This document shows positions 50,998 to 60,312 of a stretch of 64,000 nucleotides of DNA, piece after piece. Each line of letters opens with the position of its first letter. The stretch's first letter is position 1. The stretch comes from CALSMU01 sp965230225 (GTDB lineage: Bacteria > Bacteroidota > Bacteroidia > Flavobacteriales_D > Parvicellaceae), in contig CBDDKM010000002.1 in NCBI GenBank assembly GCA_965230225.1, forward strand, positions 496,001 through 560,000. The letters are read 5' to 3'. The position numbers and the translations under genes were made by a program. The notes beneath the pieces were generated by a model that worked only from the letters and a program-made list of their open reading frames with translations, ran no database searches and was not told the DNA's origin.

Positions 50998-52719
50998 TTA
51001 TTTTCTTTTGATTTTACCCAGTCCGGAATTAGATACTTCTGCTTCCGCTTCTCCTTTGTATTTCACATCTCCTATCCCCGTATTGTTAATGTTATATTTC
51101 TCTTCTGCGTAAACAGACACATCGCCTATTCCTGCATTGTTTAGAGTTAATTTTTTTGCTTTTAAATTATCAGCCATTAAATCACCAACCCCAGAGTTAT
51201 TCAATATTGCATTATCTACCTTACCGGAGATTAACACATCTCCCACCATGGTTAGATTTCCTTCCACATTTTTGCAATCCAGCTTCAAATGAGTATCTCC
51301 AACACCTGCAATTTCAAACTCAAGGTCATCTGCCTTTAAGCTATTTTCGCAGCTAATGTCTCCCACACCTTCCATGTGTAATTTCTTAAGCTCCACAATG
51401 GTAACGTAAAGTACCATCTTTTTAGATTTTCTTATTTGAGTTCCTTCTTTTAGCCCAAGTATCAATGCTTCTCCTTCGTTCTTAGCGGTAATATACTCAT
51501 GTAAATTATCGTCGGTTTCTACTTCCAACTTAGCTTTACTACCTTGTATCAGAACCACATCAAACACTCCTTCAATTCCCAATCGGTTAAAGTCTTTAAT
51601 GGCTACTTCTTTTTTAGTTACTTCTCCATTTCCTTTTACAGGCTTAAGTTTGCCAGAAGATTCCATTTCGATAGGGTCCGGAATTGGTGGAACCTCTAAT
51701 TTTTCGGTATCTTCTTTCACCGGCATTACCTGAGGAATTGCCAATTCCACCGGCCCAGCCTGAACAATTTTTGGAGAGATTGGATCTATCTTAACATACT
51801 GTCCTTTTACCTTTTTATACACCTGGACATCTTCGAATATCGTTTCTGGCTCTTCTGTGATATCTTCCACCGGTTGAACAACAGAAATTACAGGCTCTGT
51901 TTTCGTTGGTTTTACTTCTTCTACGCTAATTGGAGCAGGTTCTTCTACCTCCGAGTTAAGCTGAACTACAGCTGTTGTTGTGGTAACTGCTAAACCTGCA
52001 ATAGCCACTTTTTGAACGATGGAAGCTTTTCCTAGTAATCCCCCCAAAGAAGGTAAAAAACCAGCACTATATCCCGAAACTGTTGCCACCGCAGCAGCCT
52101 TAGAAATAGGTAGTTGTGCTACCTTTGCAGCTTCGAAATAAGGTTGTAATTGAACCGCACTTCCGGCTAACATATCCTTGGTACCAACTACAGCGGCCAA
52201 AACAGCTGTTCTTTTTAAGTTTTCTCCTAAAAATAAGGTTGCTAAACGTTCTCTTCCGCGCTTTATTCTTTGTTTTACTGCCGATTCTCCAGCTCCCTGA
52301 ATCTCCATAATCTCTTTAATGGAAAACCCACTTATTTCGAACAGAATCAGTGCTTCTTTTTGGCTTTCCGGCAATTCCGACATGGTTTCGTATAATACGT
52401 TAGCATCGTATTTTGACTCGATACTCACCCCAGTATCCTCCATAGCAAAGGCCTTCTCTTCCTGATAGACTCCTTTAAATTTCTTTCTTCTCAATTGAGT
52501 AGTACATATATTATTAGCTGTACTGAACAGGTAGGATAAGAATGCTTGTTTATTTCTCAACTTATGAAAATTCTCCAGCGCTACTAATAATGTCTCATTG
52601 GCTAAATCCTCTGCTTCCATGATTCCATAGCTCTTTGCTATACAAAACCTCATTAAAGGCTCATGAGCCTTTTCATACAGACTTAGAAACTCTTGTTTAC
52701 TCTTCTTATTCATAGTCAA
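50998..52719 (-). CDS. ECF sigma factor fused through a membrane segment to a GIN (DUF2807) domain
   Basis: 573 residues. Residues ~10-165 are an ECF sigma factor: region 2 'AEDLANETLLVALENFHKLRNKQAFLSYLF' and region 4 'LPESQKEALILFEISGFSIKEI' with an HTH. A single hydrophobic helix follows at about 237-257 ('KVAIAGLAVTTTTAVVQL'), then a Pro/Glu/Val-rich linker (260-380) and a GIN domain of repeated beta units ('GVGDISCE', 'GVGDTHLK', 'GVGDLMAD', 'GIGDVSVY', 'GIGDVKYK'). The frame is open throughout, so it is one protein. If the helix spans the inner membrane, the GIN part is periplasmic and the sigma part cytosolic. The start may be Met1 or Met3. Confidence 0.9.
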   Translation of the reverse strand: MTMNKKSKQEFLSLYEKAHEPLMRFCIAKSYGIMEAEDLANETLLVALENFHKLRNKQAFLSYLFSTANNICTTQLRRKKFKGVYQEEKAFAMEDTGVSIESKYDANVLYETMSELPESQKEALILFEISGFSIKEIMEIQGAGESAVKQRIKRGRERLATLFLGENLKRTAVLAAVVGTKDMLAGSAVQLQPYFEAAKVAQLPISKAAAVATVSGYSAGFLPSLGGLLGKASIVQKVAIAGLAVTTTTAVVQLNSEVEEPAPISVEEVKPTKTEPVISVVQPVEDITEEPETIFEDVQVYKKVKGQYVKIDPISPKIVQAGPVELAIPQVMPVKEDTEKLEVPPIPDPIEMESSGKLKPVKGNGEVTKKEVAIKDFNRLGIEGVFDVVLIQGSKAKLEVETDDNLHEYITAKNEGEALILGLKEGTQIRKSKKMVLYVTIVELKKLHMEGVGDISCENSLKADDLEFEIAGVGDTHLKLDCKNVEGNLTMVGDVLISGKVDNAILNNSGVGDLMADNLKAKKLTLNNAGIGDVSVYAEEKYNINNTGIGDVKYKGEAEAEVSNSGLGKIKRK

Positions 52720-52851
52720 ATTTTTGTGTATCTATTCTGTATGTAGGTTTAAGCTACAAAAAGTTACATCACAAATAAATTTAATCAATTCTTCTATCCG
52801 TTATCTTAGCACAACATTTGCATTATTGCCCTGTACACCAACCATATAATT

Positions 52852-55800
52852 ATGAAACTATTCCTGGTTACTTCTTTTTTTCTTCTGAGCACATTTTTAT
52901 TAGCTCAAAAACCCGAAGTGGTGGTTAGCACCGGGCATGCCGATCAAATCAACACCATCGATATGAGCAAAAATGGTAAGTGGATTGCCACTGGGGGTGT
53001 AGATAAGCTCATTAAAATAATGGACACTCACACCGGTAAAGAGTTAAGAACACTTTCCGGAAATGATGGTAGAGTAAATTTCGTAAAATTTGATGAATCT
53101 GGAAAATACATTGGTGCAGGACTCAACCATGGCACTATTAAATTGTGGGAAATAGAATCGGGAAATGTGGTGTTCGAGTTTCCGGCAAGTACTTCCGCCA
53201 TGGAGTTTGACTACTGCTTAAAAAATCAGGTTATTGCTTATATCGACAACGACAATAACCTCTCTACCATTAACTACAAGGATGGCTCTAACGAGAAAAA
53301 GTACGATCAGAATATCTTGTTCCGAATTAAGGCAAAACCAAATGGCAAAACCGTTTTTGGATACGACTACAAATCCAATTTAGTTGAGATCGATCTTACC
53401 ACAGGAGAAGTATTACAACAGGCACAGTTGTTTAAAGAATTTAAATATGTGTCTTGTAGAATGGACATTGATCATAAAGGAGATTACATTGCCATTGCGA
53501 TAGATGGTGCCGAAAATGGTAAAAAAGGAGAAGTGCACATCTATAAAACCAAAGATTTGTCCAAAGTAGGCGTATTAAAAGGTCATGAGGGGAGAATATT
53601 TGATTTGAAATTTGATGAGAAATCTCAAACCTTACTTACCACGGATCATAGTGGAGCCACTAAAGTTTGGAATCCGGCTAAAATTAAAGAGATTAAAACA
53701 CTAAATCTTAACACGTTTTCGTCGTTCGCATTGGAGACACACCCCAAACAAAACATTTTTCTGATGGCGGAAAATAATCAGGTACACTATGTAAATCAGG
53801 AAACCGGAAGAATTGTTAAAACTTATGCCTCCAAAGGAAATAAGATTGTAAACATGGCTTACGATCAGGTAGGGAAATACATGGCTACTTCCACTTTAGA
53901 CATGCAAATTAAAATTTGGGACCTGGAACAAAACAAAGTAATCAGAACGGTAATGGGACTTTGGCCGGTAGCTTTCTCTCCAGATGGAGAAAAACTCGTA
54001 AGTATGGCCAGTGCTACCGAACTGGTGGTGTGGAACCCCAGAACCGGAGAAAAAATGCACTCTATGCCTACTGACTTTGAGCTCATTCAAAACATCAGTT
54101 TTAGCAAGGATGGAAAGTATTTATCTGGTGCAGGATTTTATGGAGTAGTCAAAATATGGGACATGGAAACCCACCAAATTGTTAAAAGAATGAGTGGGCA
54201 TGCTGGAGGAATATACGGTACCAGTTTCAGCCCGGATGGCAAGTTACTAGCCTCCGCAGGAATGGACCAAACGGTTCGAATTTGGGATGTGGAAAAGGGT
54301 AAAGAGGTTCACCAAATGAAGCCTCACGAAGTAATTGTGAGTGATGTGAAATTTAGCCCGGATGGAAAAATATTAGCTTCTGCATCGTGGGACAAAACCA
54401 TTAAGCTATGGAATACTTCCTCATGGGAGGTAATTCATACTTTGGAAGGGCACACCAACATGATAACCACCATCGACTTTAGTGCAGATGGTAAATACCT
54501 TGCCAGTGGCGCAGGAAACAATGCAGTTTGGGAAGCCGACAATACCGTTAAGGTATGGAATGTAAACAATGGAACGCTTCAATGTCAGTTTACGGGGCAT
54601 ATCGGAATTATCAATAAAGTAATATTTGATAAAACAGGAGAGCTGGTATATAGCTGTGGAGATGATGGTATGGTAAAAGTCTGGAATCACAAAGATTGTC
54701 AGGAGGTGGCTTCTATGGTATCCGTAGGATTAAATGATTATATCATTATTACTCCGGATCATTATTACATGGCTTCTAAAAACGCACTGGAAGCAGTAAC
54801 CTTTAGACTAGGAACCAAATTATACCCATTTGAGCAGTTTGATCTAAAATTAAACCGACCGGATGTAGTAGCTTCCAGATTAGGAAAAACAAGACAGGGG
54901 TTGATCAACGCCTACGAGTACATTTACCGTAAACGATTAAGAAAAATGGGATTTACAGAGGAAATGTTAGGTGAAGATTTTCACCTACCAGAAATTGAAA
55001 TCCTTACCGAAAATATTCCACTTACCACTAAGGATAAGGACTTAAAGTTTAGGGTAAAAGCCTTTGACGAAGAGTACCAACTTAACCGTATCAATATTTA
55101 TGTAAATGATGTTCCTGTACATGGATTAAAGGGAATAGATCTTACCAGGCATTCGGTAAAATCCATCGAACACGAACTGGATGTTACCTTAATTCCAGGT
55201 ATTAATAAAGTACAAGTTTCTGTGCTTAACGAAAAGGGAGCTGAGTCCCTGAGAAACACTTTTTCCATCATCTACGAATCTGAGTTTCAGAAGGGAGATT
55301 TATATGTAATTACCATTGGTACTTCAGAGTATAAGGATGATCGTTTTAATTTGAAATACCCTTCAAAAGACGCCAGAGATATTGCCGAAACATTCGATCA
55401 ATCGAGAGAATTATACCATAATGTTCATCACAAGGACTTGAAAGATCAAGAGGTTACAAAAGAGAACATTAATGCTTTGGAAAAGTTCTTGAGTGGGGCA
55501 AAACCTAATGACGGGATTGTAATCTTTGTAGCAGGACACGGGGTTTTGGATGCTCAGTTGGACTATTATTATGCTACCTACGATATTGATTTTGATAATC
55601 CTGCAGAAAGGGGGCTACCCTATGAAGCACTTGAAAAGCTATTATCTGAGGTAAAAGCATTCAGAAAATTACTCATCATGGATACCTGCCACAGTGGTGA
55701 ACTGGATAAAGAAGAGGTGGAAAAATCGAAAGATATGGAAGCCGAGGTTGGAGATGTAGAATTCAGGGCTGCCGGACAGGGAGTGAGAGCAAAAGAAGGA

Positions 55801-56115
55801 TTTGGAGTTGAGAACTCGGTGGAATTAATGGAAAGCCTTTTTTCTGATGTTCGTAAAGGAACTGGAGCAACAGTAATTTCTAGTGCAGGGGGAGCTGAAT
55901 TTGCCATGGAAAGCGACGAATGGAAAAATGGTTTATTTACATTTTGTTTCCTTTCAGGATTAAAGTCTAAAAAAGCAGACCTCAACCACGATGGGGAAAT
56001 TCACATATCAGAAATTAAGAAGTACGTTTACGATAATGTTAACTCCAGGTCGAATGGAAGACAACGACCAACGGCTCGTAGCGAAAACATTAGTTTAGAT
56101 TATAGAATTTGGTAA
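52852..56115 (+). CDS. Secreted WD40-repeat protein with C-terminal caspase (C14) domain
   Basis: 1,087 residues. A signal peptide (1-18, 'STFLLAQ') is followed by about twelve WD40 repeats (20-630; 'FSPDGKLLASAGMDQTVRIWDVEKG', 'SADGKYLASGAGN'), a beta domain, and a caspase-like domain at about 820-1087. The catalytic dyad is intact: His in 'VIFVAGHGVL' (near 895) and Cys in 'LIMDTCHSGEL' (near 945). Caspases of this group cut after basic residues in some members. Export suggests a role outside the cytoplasm, unlike cytosolic defence caspases. It is divergent from the sigma-GIN gene, 132 bp apart. Confidence 0.93.
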   Translation: MKLFLVTSFFLLSTFLLAQKPEVVVSTGHADQINTIDMSKNGKWIATGGVDKLIKIMDTHTGKELRTLSGNDGRVNFVKFDESGKYIGAGLNHGTIKLWEIESGNVVFEFPASTSAMEFDYCLKNQVIAYIDNDNNLSTINYKDGSNEKKYDQNILFRIKAKPNGKTVFGYDYKSNLVEIDLTTGEVLQQAQLFKEFKYVSCRMDIDHKGDYIAIAIDGAENGKKGEVHIYKTKDLSKVGVLKGHEGRIFDLKFDEKSQTLLTTDHSGATKVWNPAKIKEIKTLNLNTFSSFALETHPKQNIFLMAENNQVHYVNQETGRIVKTYASKGNKIVNMAYDQVGKYMATSTLDMQIKIWDLEQNKVIRTVMGLWPVAFSPDGEKLVSMASATELVVWNPRTGEKMHSMPTDFELIQNISFSKDGKYLSGAGFYGVVKIWDMETHQIVKRMSGHAGGIYGTSFSPDGKLLASAGMDQTVRIWDVEKGKEVHQMKPHEVIVSDVKFSPDGKILASASWDKTIKLWNTSSWEVIHTLEGHTNMITTIDFSADGKYLASGAGNNAVWEADNTVKVWNVNNGTLQCQFTGHIGIINKVIFDKTGELVYSCGDDGMVKVWNHKDCQEVASMVSVGLNDYIIITPDHYYMASKNALEAVTFRLGTKLYPFEQFDLKLNRPDVVASRLGKTRQGLINAYEYIYRKRLRKMGFTEEMLGEDFHLPEIEILTENIPLTTKDKDLKFRVKAFDEEYQLNRINIYVNDVPVHGLKGIDLTRHSVKSIEHELDVTLIPGINKVQVSVLNEKGAESLRNTFSIIYESEFQKGDLYVITIGTSEYKDDRFNLKYPSKDARDIAETFDQSRELYHNVHHKDLKDQEVTKENINALEKFLSGAKPNDGIVIFVAGHGVLDAQLDYYYATYDIDFDNPAERGLPYEALEKLLSEVKAFRKLLIMDTCHSGELDKEEVEKSKDMEAEVGDVEFRAAGQGVRAKEGFGVENSVELMESLFSDVRKGTGATVISSAGGAEFAMESDEWKNGLFTFCFLSGLKSKKADLNHDGEIHISEIKKYVYDNVNSRSNGRQRPTARSENISLDYRIW

Positions 56116-56128
56116 ATAGCCTATTATT

Positions 56129-56491
56129 TTAGGCTTCAGCCAATAGCTTGAGTTCTTCTTTGAGCTTTTTAGTTAATCCCTTCACCACTAAATCATAAGA
56201 ATCTCTAACCCATTCTTTTAAAAGATCATTCGGGATACTTCCATCAGTTTCTACGGTATTCCAATGTTTTTTACTCATGTGATACCCGGGCTGAACAGCA
56301 GGGTATTGTTCTCTTAATTCCAAAGCAACTTCAGGGTCGCATTTCAGGTTAATCCCGGAATATTCGCTCATGCTGGTTAAGGCAAACATTTTACCCATTA
56401 CCTTAAACACCAAAGTATCCTCATCAAATGGTGTATCTTCTGTTGTTCCAGGAAATGAAAGGCAATAATCTCTAAACTCTTCTATGTTCAT
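56129..56491 (-). CDS. MmcQ/YjbR family protein
   Basis: 120 residues, full length for the family: 'MNIEEFRDYCLSFPGTTEDTPFDEDTLVFKVMGKMFAL', 'LKCDPEVALELREQYPAVQPGYHMSKKHWNTV'. These CyaY-like-fold proteins are small and of unclear role, though some bind DNA. Its ATG directly follows the stop of the Lrp-type regulator gene, so both are co-transcribed. Confidence 0.93.
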   Translation of the reverse strand: MNIEEFRDYCLSFPGTTEDTPFDEDTLVFKVMGKMFALTSMSEYSGINLKCDPEVALELREQYPAVQPGYHMSKKHWNTVETDGSIPNDLLKEWVRDSYDLVVKGLTKKLKEELKLLAEA

Positions 56492-56968
56492 TTAAGATGG
56501 GCTGGTATAATCAATAGGTAAAATGTGACTCTTCTTCACTTCCCTAAGTACTACCATTGTTTTCATTTGACCAATTTCTTCAATGACGCTCAGTTTTTCT
56601 GAGATCAATCGATCAAACGCAGGAATATCCTGAACAATTATCTTAAGTTGATAATCGTAATCACCAGTTAATTGAAGGCATTCTACAATTTCTGGTATTT
56701 CGTTAATCTGCGCGGTAAACTTCTGAATGGCGTTTTTAATTTGTCTGGCCATAGAGACCTGAATTAATGCAGAAAACCCTAATCCTACTTCCGTTGGGTC
56801 TACAATAGCATGATAACTTTTCAAGAAACCTTTCTTTTCCAGTTTCTGAACTCTACCAAGGGTTGGCGCAGGCGATAACCCAATCTTTTTACTGAGTTCG
56901 ATGTTTGTTATTTTGCTGTTTTGTTGTAGTTCTCGGAGTATTTTTAGGTCTGTCTGATCAATTTTCAT
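56492..56968 (-). CDS. Lrp/AsnC family transcriptional regulator
   Basis: 158 residues from ATG 56968 ('MKIDQTDLKILRELQQNSKI'); an upstream in-frame start at 57019 is unlikely. The N-terminal HTH ('TNIELSKKIGLSPAPTLGRVQKLEKKG') and C-terminal RAM/ligand domain ('GFSALIQVSMARQIKNAIQ', 'CLQLTGDYDYQLKIIVQDIPAF') are complete. Such proteins sense amino acids and form octamers. The regulated genes are not evident here. Confidence 0.95.
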   Translation of the reverse strand: MKIDQTDLKILRELQQNSKITNIELSKKIGLSPAPTLGRVQKLEKKGFLKSYHAIVDPTEVGLGFSALIQVSMARQIKNAIQKFTAQINEIPEIVECLQLTGDYDYQLKIIVQDIPAFDRLISEKLSVIEEIGQMKTMVVLREVKKSHILPIDYTSPS

Positions 56969-57091
56969 TCGGTCTTTTTTTTGGGTTGGCTCGAAACTAA
57001 TATAAATAATTTCAGGCAATAACCAAAGAATGTTTTAAACTTTCCTATCTAATTAAGTAAATATTAGTAGATTTTATTCTAAACTGAAAAA

Positions 57092-59539
57092 TTAGAAAAA
57101 TGCTCTAACAGCCAACATAAAGCTTCTTCCAGGAGCACTCAAACCAGATGAAAAGGGCTTGTAGTGGTGATCCAGAATGTTATAAATGCCTCCCTGAATA
57201 GTTAAGTATTTCCCGATGGAGTAATGCCCCTTTAGATTCAATGTATACCACGATGGTGTTCCATCCGCAGTTGCCTCCTGAGGGTTATCGGTAGAACCTC
57301 CGTAATCTTCAATGCGCTTCCATCCGTTATAATCCGCAAAAAACTCCACTCCCCATTCCGGTTGTTCAAACACCACAGAAGATGAACCAAATAAAGGTTG
57401 AATGTGAGCAAATGGCTCTTTGGTTGCAGTAATGGTTCCTATCGTGTAGTTGATGCTTGATCTTACACTCAAGTTTTTATTAAAAGATAATTTGAAATTT
57501 CCGGATGCTCCATATACCACAGCTTGCTCTGCATTTACATTGGCATTAACCCTCAAGTTTTCTCCATCCACCAATAACGAATCTTCACCATTTAGGGTAA
57601 ATTCACTTCTAACAATGGCATTATTCAAAAGTGTATAAAAACCGCTTGCTCCTATTGTAAGCAAGTGCATTTTATTATTTCTGGAGGTTAGGGTTTTATA
57701 ATTTCTTTGGAACGACTTAGATATGCCAATCTCTCCGTTGTACGCATATTCCGGTTCTATCTGATCATTCGGAATCACCACATAATCATCCTTCTCGAAA
57801 ACCTTTCCAAAATCGTCTATGTTAGGCGATCTGAATCCTGTACTAAAGTTAACTCTGGTTTGAAACAATTCGTTAGGTTGATACACCAGTCCTAAACTAC
57901 CTGAAAGCGCACCATTTTTGGCAATGATCTGATCGAATGGAAGTGGAACAAATGCATCGTTGATAAAAGTAGCTGACAGATCCGTATAGCTATATCTACC
58001 ACCAAGGTTGGCTACAAAGTTTTTAAAGGAGTATACATAGTTAGTGTAAAAAGCTGCTGAACTCATGGTACTTCCTCCATCCGGGTATCGTGTTGCTTCT
58101 GCCCCTTCTTCCCCAGTTTCTATGTCTACTGTTTTTGCAGTAGAAACCACATCGTTATGGGTTAGTTCAATTCCATAGTACAAGTTTCTCGAACTATCTA
58201 TACCACGTGCAAAATCGGCATTCAATGCATAGACATCTACATTTTCCAGGTTATAGGATTTGGATGTATTTCCAAACCTTCTGCTAATTCTATCCTCCTG
58301 AATATTTTGGTAAGAAGCGATAATAGAAGCACGTGAGAAAAAGAAGTTAGAGTCTGCAATGTCTGCCCTTAACGCAGTTAGAATTCTTTGTTGGGGTCCA
58401 TAATACCATTCTGCAAACTTAAGGTTATCTCCACTATAGTCATTTAGTCGATCAAAACGCGGCACATCTGTGGAGTTAGAGTACTGAGTATTGAGTCTCA
58501 AGGTTAACTTATCCGAGGCTTTGTAGACTACTTTTTGGAGTATATCCATCTGCTTATATCCAGTACCTCTTTGCAAATTTGGGTCGCTGTTTACCACCAT
58601 CGAATCTTGCCCATCGATGCGTTGAGCATAGTGGAATACCTTCCCAAAATCTTCGTATCCATGTGCTCTAACAGAACCGGTTCTTAAATCGCCAAAATCA
58701 TTGGCCGAAATGGATGTTAAACTCCCCCATTTTCCATTGGTTAAACTCACATCTACATGGGCTGTCTTTTCCTGATTGGCACTGTTGTACCTCCCTAGAA
58801 CAGACCCTTTTACTAACGTAGTTCCATCTTCCGAAAACTCAGGATCTTTAGTATGAAAATGGATCACCCCTCCAATTGCATCACTACCGTAAACCACGGA
58901 GCTAGGGCCATAGTTTATTTCTATTTGAGAAAGAACATTATTATCGATGGTAACACTGTTCTGCAAATGCCCATTACGATAAATGGCGTTGTTCATTCTA
59001 ACCCCGTCTACCACTAACAAAACCCGGTTGGCCTCAAATCCTCTTACGATTGGGCTTCCTCCCCCCATCTGGCTTTTCTGAACCTGTACTCCTTCTGCCC
59101 TTTGAAGTGCATCAGCAGTGGTTTGCGCATTTATCTCCTCCAATTTCTCTGTGGTAATTACCTCTTTTTCCAGGCCTGGCTCATTAACCTGCTCTTGCTT
59201 ATCTCGCATAGGGGTTACAATGTTTACCGGTGCAAGTATTTTAGTGGAGGTTTGCATAATGATCCAACCATCGCCATCAATAATTTCTGCTACGGTAAAT
59301 CTTACCGGTTTATAAGATTTGTGAGAAAACACTAACGTATCTTTTACATCAAATTCGTTTACGGTGGCTTTCCCGCGATAATCGGTTGTAATGTGTTTGG
59401 TGTGTTCCGTATTAACAATGTTAACCTTAGAGAGTGGTTCAAAGTTTTGATTTACCACTTTAACCCTCTGCGAAAAACCAATCATCGCAGGAAGCAGAAG
59501 TAGCAAACTCAATACTATTTTCACCTTAACTAAATTCAT
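57092..59539 (-). CDS. TonB-dependent outer-membrane receptor
   Basis: 815 residues: signal peptide (1-23, 'MIGFSQ'), an N-terminal CarboxypepD-regulatory-like domain (24-105), the plug (about 115-230, 'GGGSPIVRGFEANRVLLVVDGVRMNNAIYRNGHLQ', 'GSDAIGGVI') and a 22-strand barrel ending in Phe ('LAVRAFF'). The plug resembles hemoglobin/siderophore-type receptors, so iron or heme uptake is plausible, but the substrate is not settled. No SusD partner is adjacent, which argues against a glycan system. Confidence 0.92.
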   Translation of the reverse strand: MNLVKVKIVLSLLLLLPAMIGFSQRVKVVNQNFEPLSKVNIVNTEHTKHITTDYRGKATVNEFDVKDTLVFSHKSYKPVRFTVAEIIDGDGWIIMQTSTKILAPVNIVTPMRDKQEQVNEPGLEKEVITTEKLEEINAQTTADALQRAEGVQVQKSQMGGGSPIVRGFEANRVLLVVDGVRMNNAIYRNGHLQNSVTIDNNVLSQIEINYGPSSVVYGSDAIGGVIHFHTKDPEFSEDGTTLVKGSVLGRYNSANQEKTAHVDVSLTNGKWGSLTSISANDFGDLRTGSVRAHGYEDFGKVFHYAQRIDGQDSMVVNSDPNLQRGTGYKQMDILQKVVYKASDKLTLRLNTQYSNSTDVPRFDRLNDYSGDNLKFAEWYYGPQQRILTALRADIADSNFFFSRASIIASYQNIQEDRISRRFGNTSKSYNLENVDVYALNADFARGIDSSRNLYYGIELTHNDVVSTAKTVDIETGEEGAEATRYPDGGSTMSSAAFYTNYVYSFKNFVANLGGRYSYTDLSATFINDAFVPLPFDQIIAKNGALSGSLGLVYQPNELFQTRVNFSTGFRSPNIDDFGKVFEKDDYVVIPNDQIEPEYAYNGEIGISKSFQRNYKTLTSRNNKMHLLTIGASGFYTLLNNAIVRSEFTLNGEDSLLVDGENLRVNANVNAEQAVVYGASGNFKLSFNKNLSVRSSINYTIGTITATKEPFAHIQPLFGSSSVVFEQPEWGVEFFADYNGWKRIEDYGGSTDNPQEATADGTPSWYTLNLKGHYSIGKYLTIQGGIYNILDHHYKPFSSGLSAPGRSFMLAVRAFF

Positions 59540-59548
59540 TGTTACCCT

Positions 59549-60271
59549 TTACTCTTCAAATACCGCCTCCAGGATTTTGTGCGAAGTTATCATATCCTCT
59601 CTTAAATCGAGCTGAACCTCGTAATATTTCACTAACGCCGAAAGCAAATGTTTTCGTCTTTGATACGGTATTAAAAGACCGTTGCTATTATCAAATTTCG
59701 TGCCCAATAGTGTTAGCAAATCTCTGGAAACCTCTTCAGATAAATTGTCTGGAGTAAGACGCTCGGGAAACTCAAATACTCCTTCACGCAGGTTGAAATA
59801 TTTTTTACTTGGTCGGTCTGGAAGCCCCGGATAAAACCCAAGATACCTGGAAAGCTGAAGCAAAAAAATCAAGTGAAAACTTTTATCAAACTCTTGCTCA
59901 TCATACAAGGTCACTGCTGTTTCCAAAAACCTATACAACTCCTCGTTAGGTTCTTTTTCTTGTATGGAACGGTACATTAACTCGGTTAAAAATATGGCTA
60001 CAGTACTTTTTCTAATGTCCAGGGTTATGGAACGATTAGGTCGATACAACCGAATTTGCTTAGCAAAGTTTAACTCCTTTTCGGGATTATAATTAGTGGA
60101 TATTTCCAACAAATGAAAAGGCTGAAGGTTTGCCATCAGGCCCTTTTTCTTCTTAGCTCCTTTTATCATGAAGCTACACATCCCTACCTCAGCCGAAAAA
60201 ACCTTAAGGATAACACTGGTATCGGAATAAGATAAATGATTGAGGTATATGGCATGAATGACCTTCTGCAT
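59549..60271 (-). CDS. recO: DNA repair protein RecO
   Basis: 240 residues from ATG 60271 ('MQKVIHAIYLNHLSYSDTSVILKVFSAEVGMCSF'). RecO loads RecA with RecR in gap repair. An N-terminal OB fold (1-80) with 'MIKGAKKKKG' is followed by a helical domain ('LFLTELMYRS' region, 'LLQLSRYLGFYPG'). The zinc cysteines of some RecO proteins are absent, as is common in this phylum. It is 9 bp upstream of the receptor gene. Confidence 0.9.
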   Translation of the reverse strand: MQKVIHAIYLNHLSYSDTSVILKVFSAEVGMCSFMIKGAKKKKGLMANLQPFHLLEISTNYNPEKELNFAKQIRLYRPNRSITLDIRKSTVAIFLTELMYRSIQEKEPNEELYRFLETAVTLYDEQEFDKSFHLIFLLQLSRYLGFYPGLPDRPSKKYFNLREGVFEFPERLTPDNLSEEVSRDLLTLLGTKFDNSNGLLIPYQRRKHLLSALVKYYEVQLDLREDMITSHKILEAVFEE

Positions 60272-60312
60272 GGATACCCGCAAATCTAACCAAGATTTTC
60301 TTTACACCGGAA

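Noticed and set aside
52852..56115. Caspase as part of a cytosolic anti-phage system
   Set aside because: The protein has a clear signal peptide and no defence partner genes; it is most likely an exported protease.
57092..59539. SusC-type glycan importer
   Set aside because: No SusD partner, and the plug resembles heme/siderophore-type receptors.
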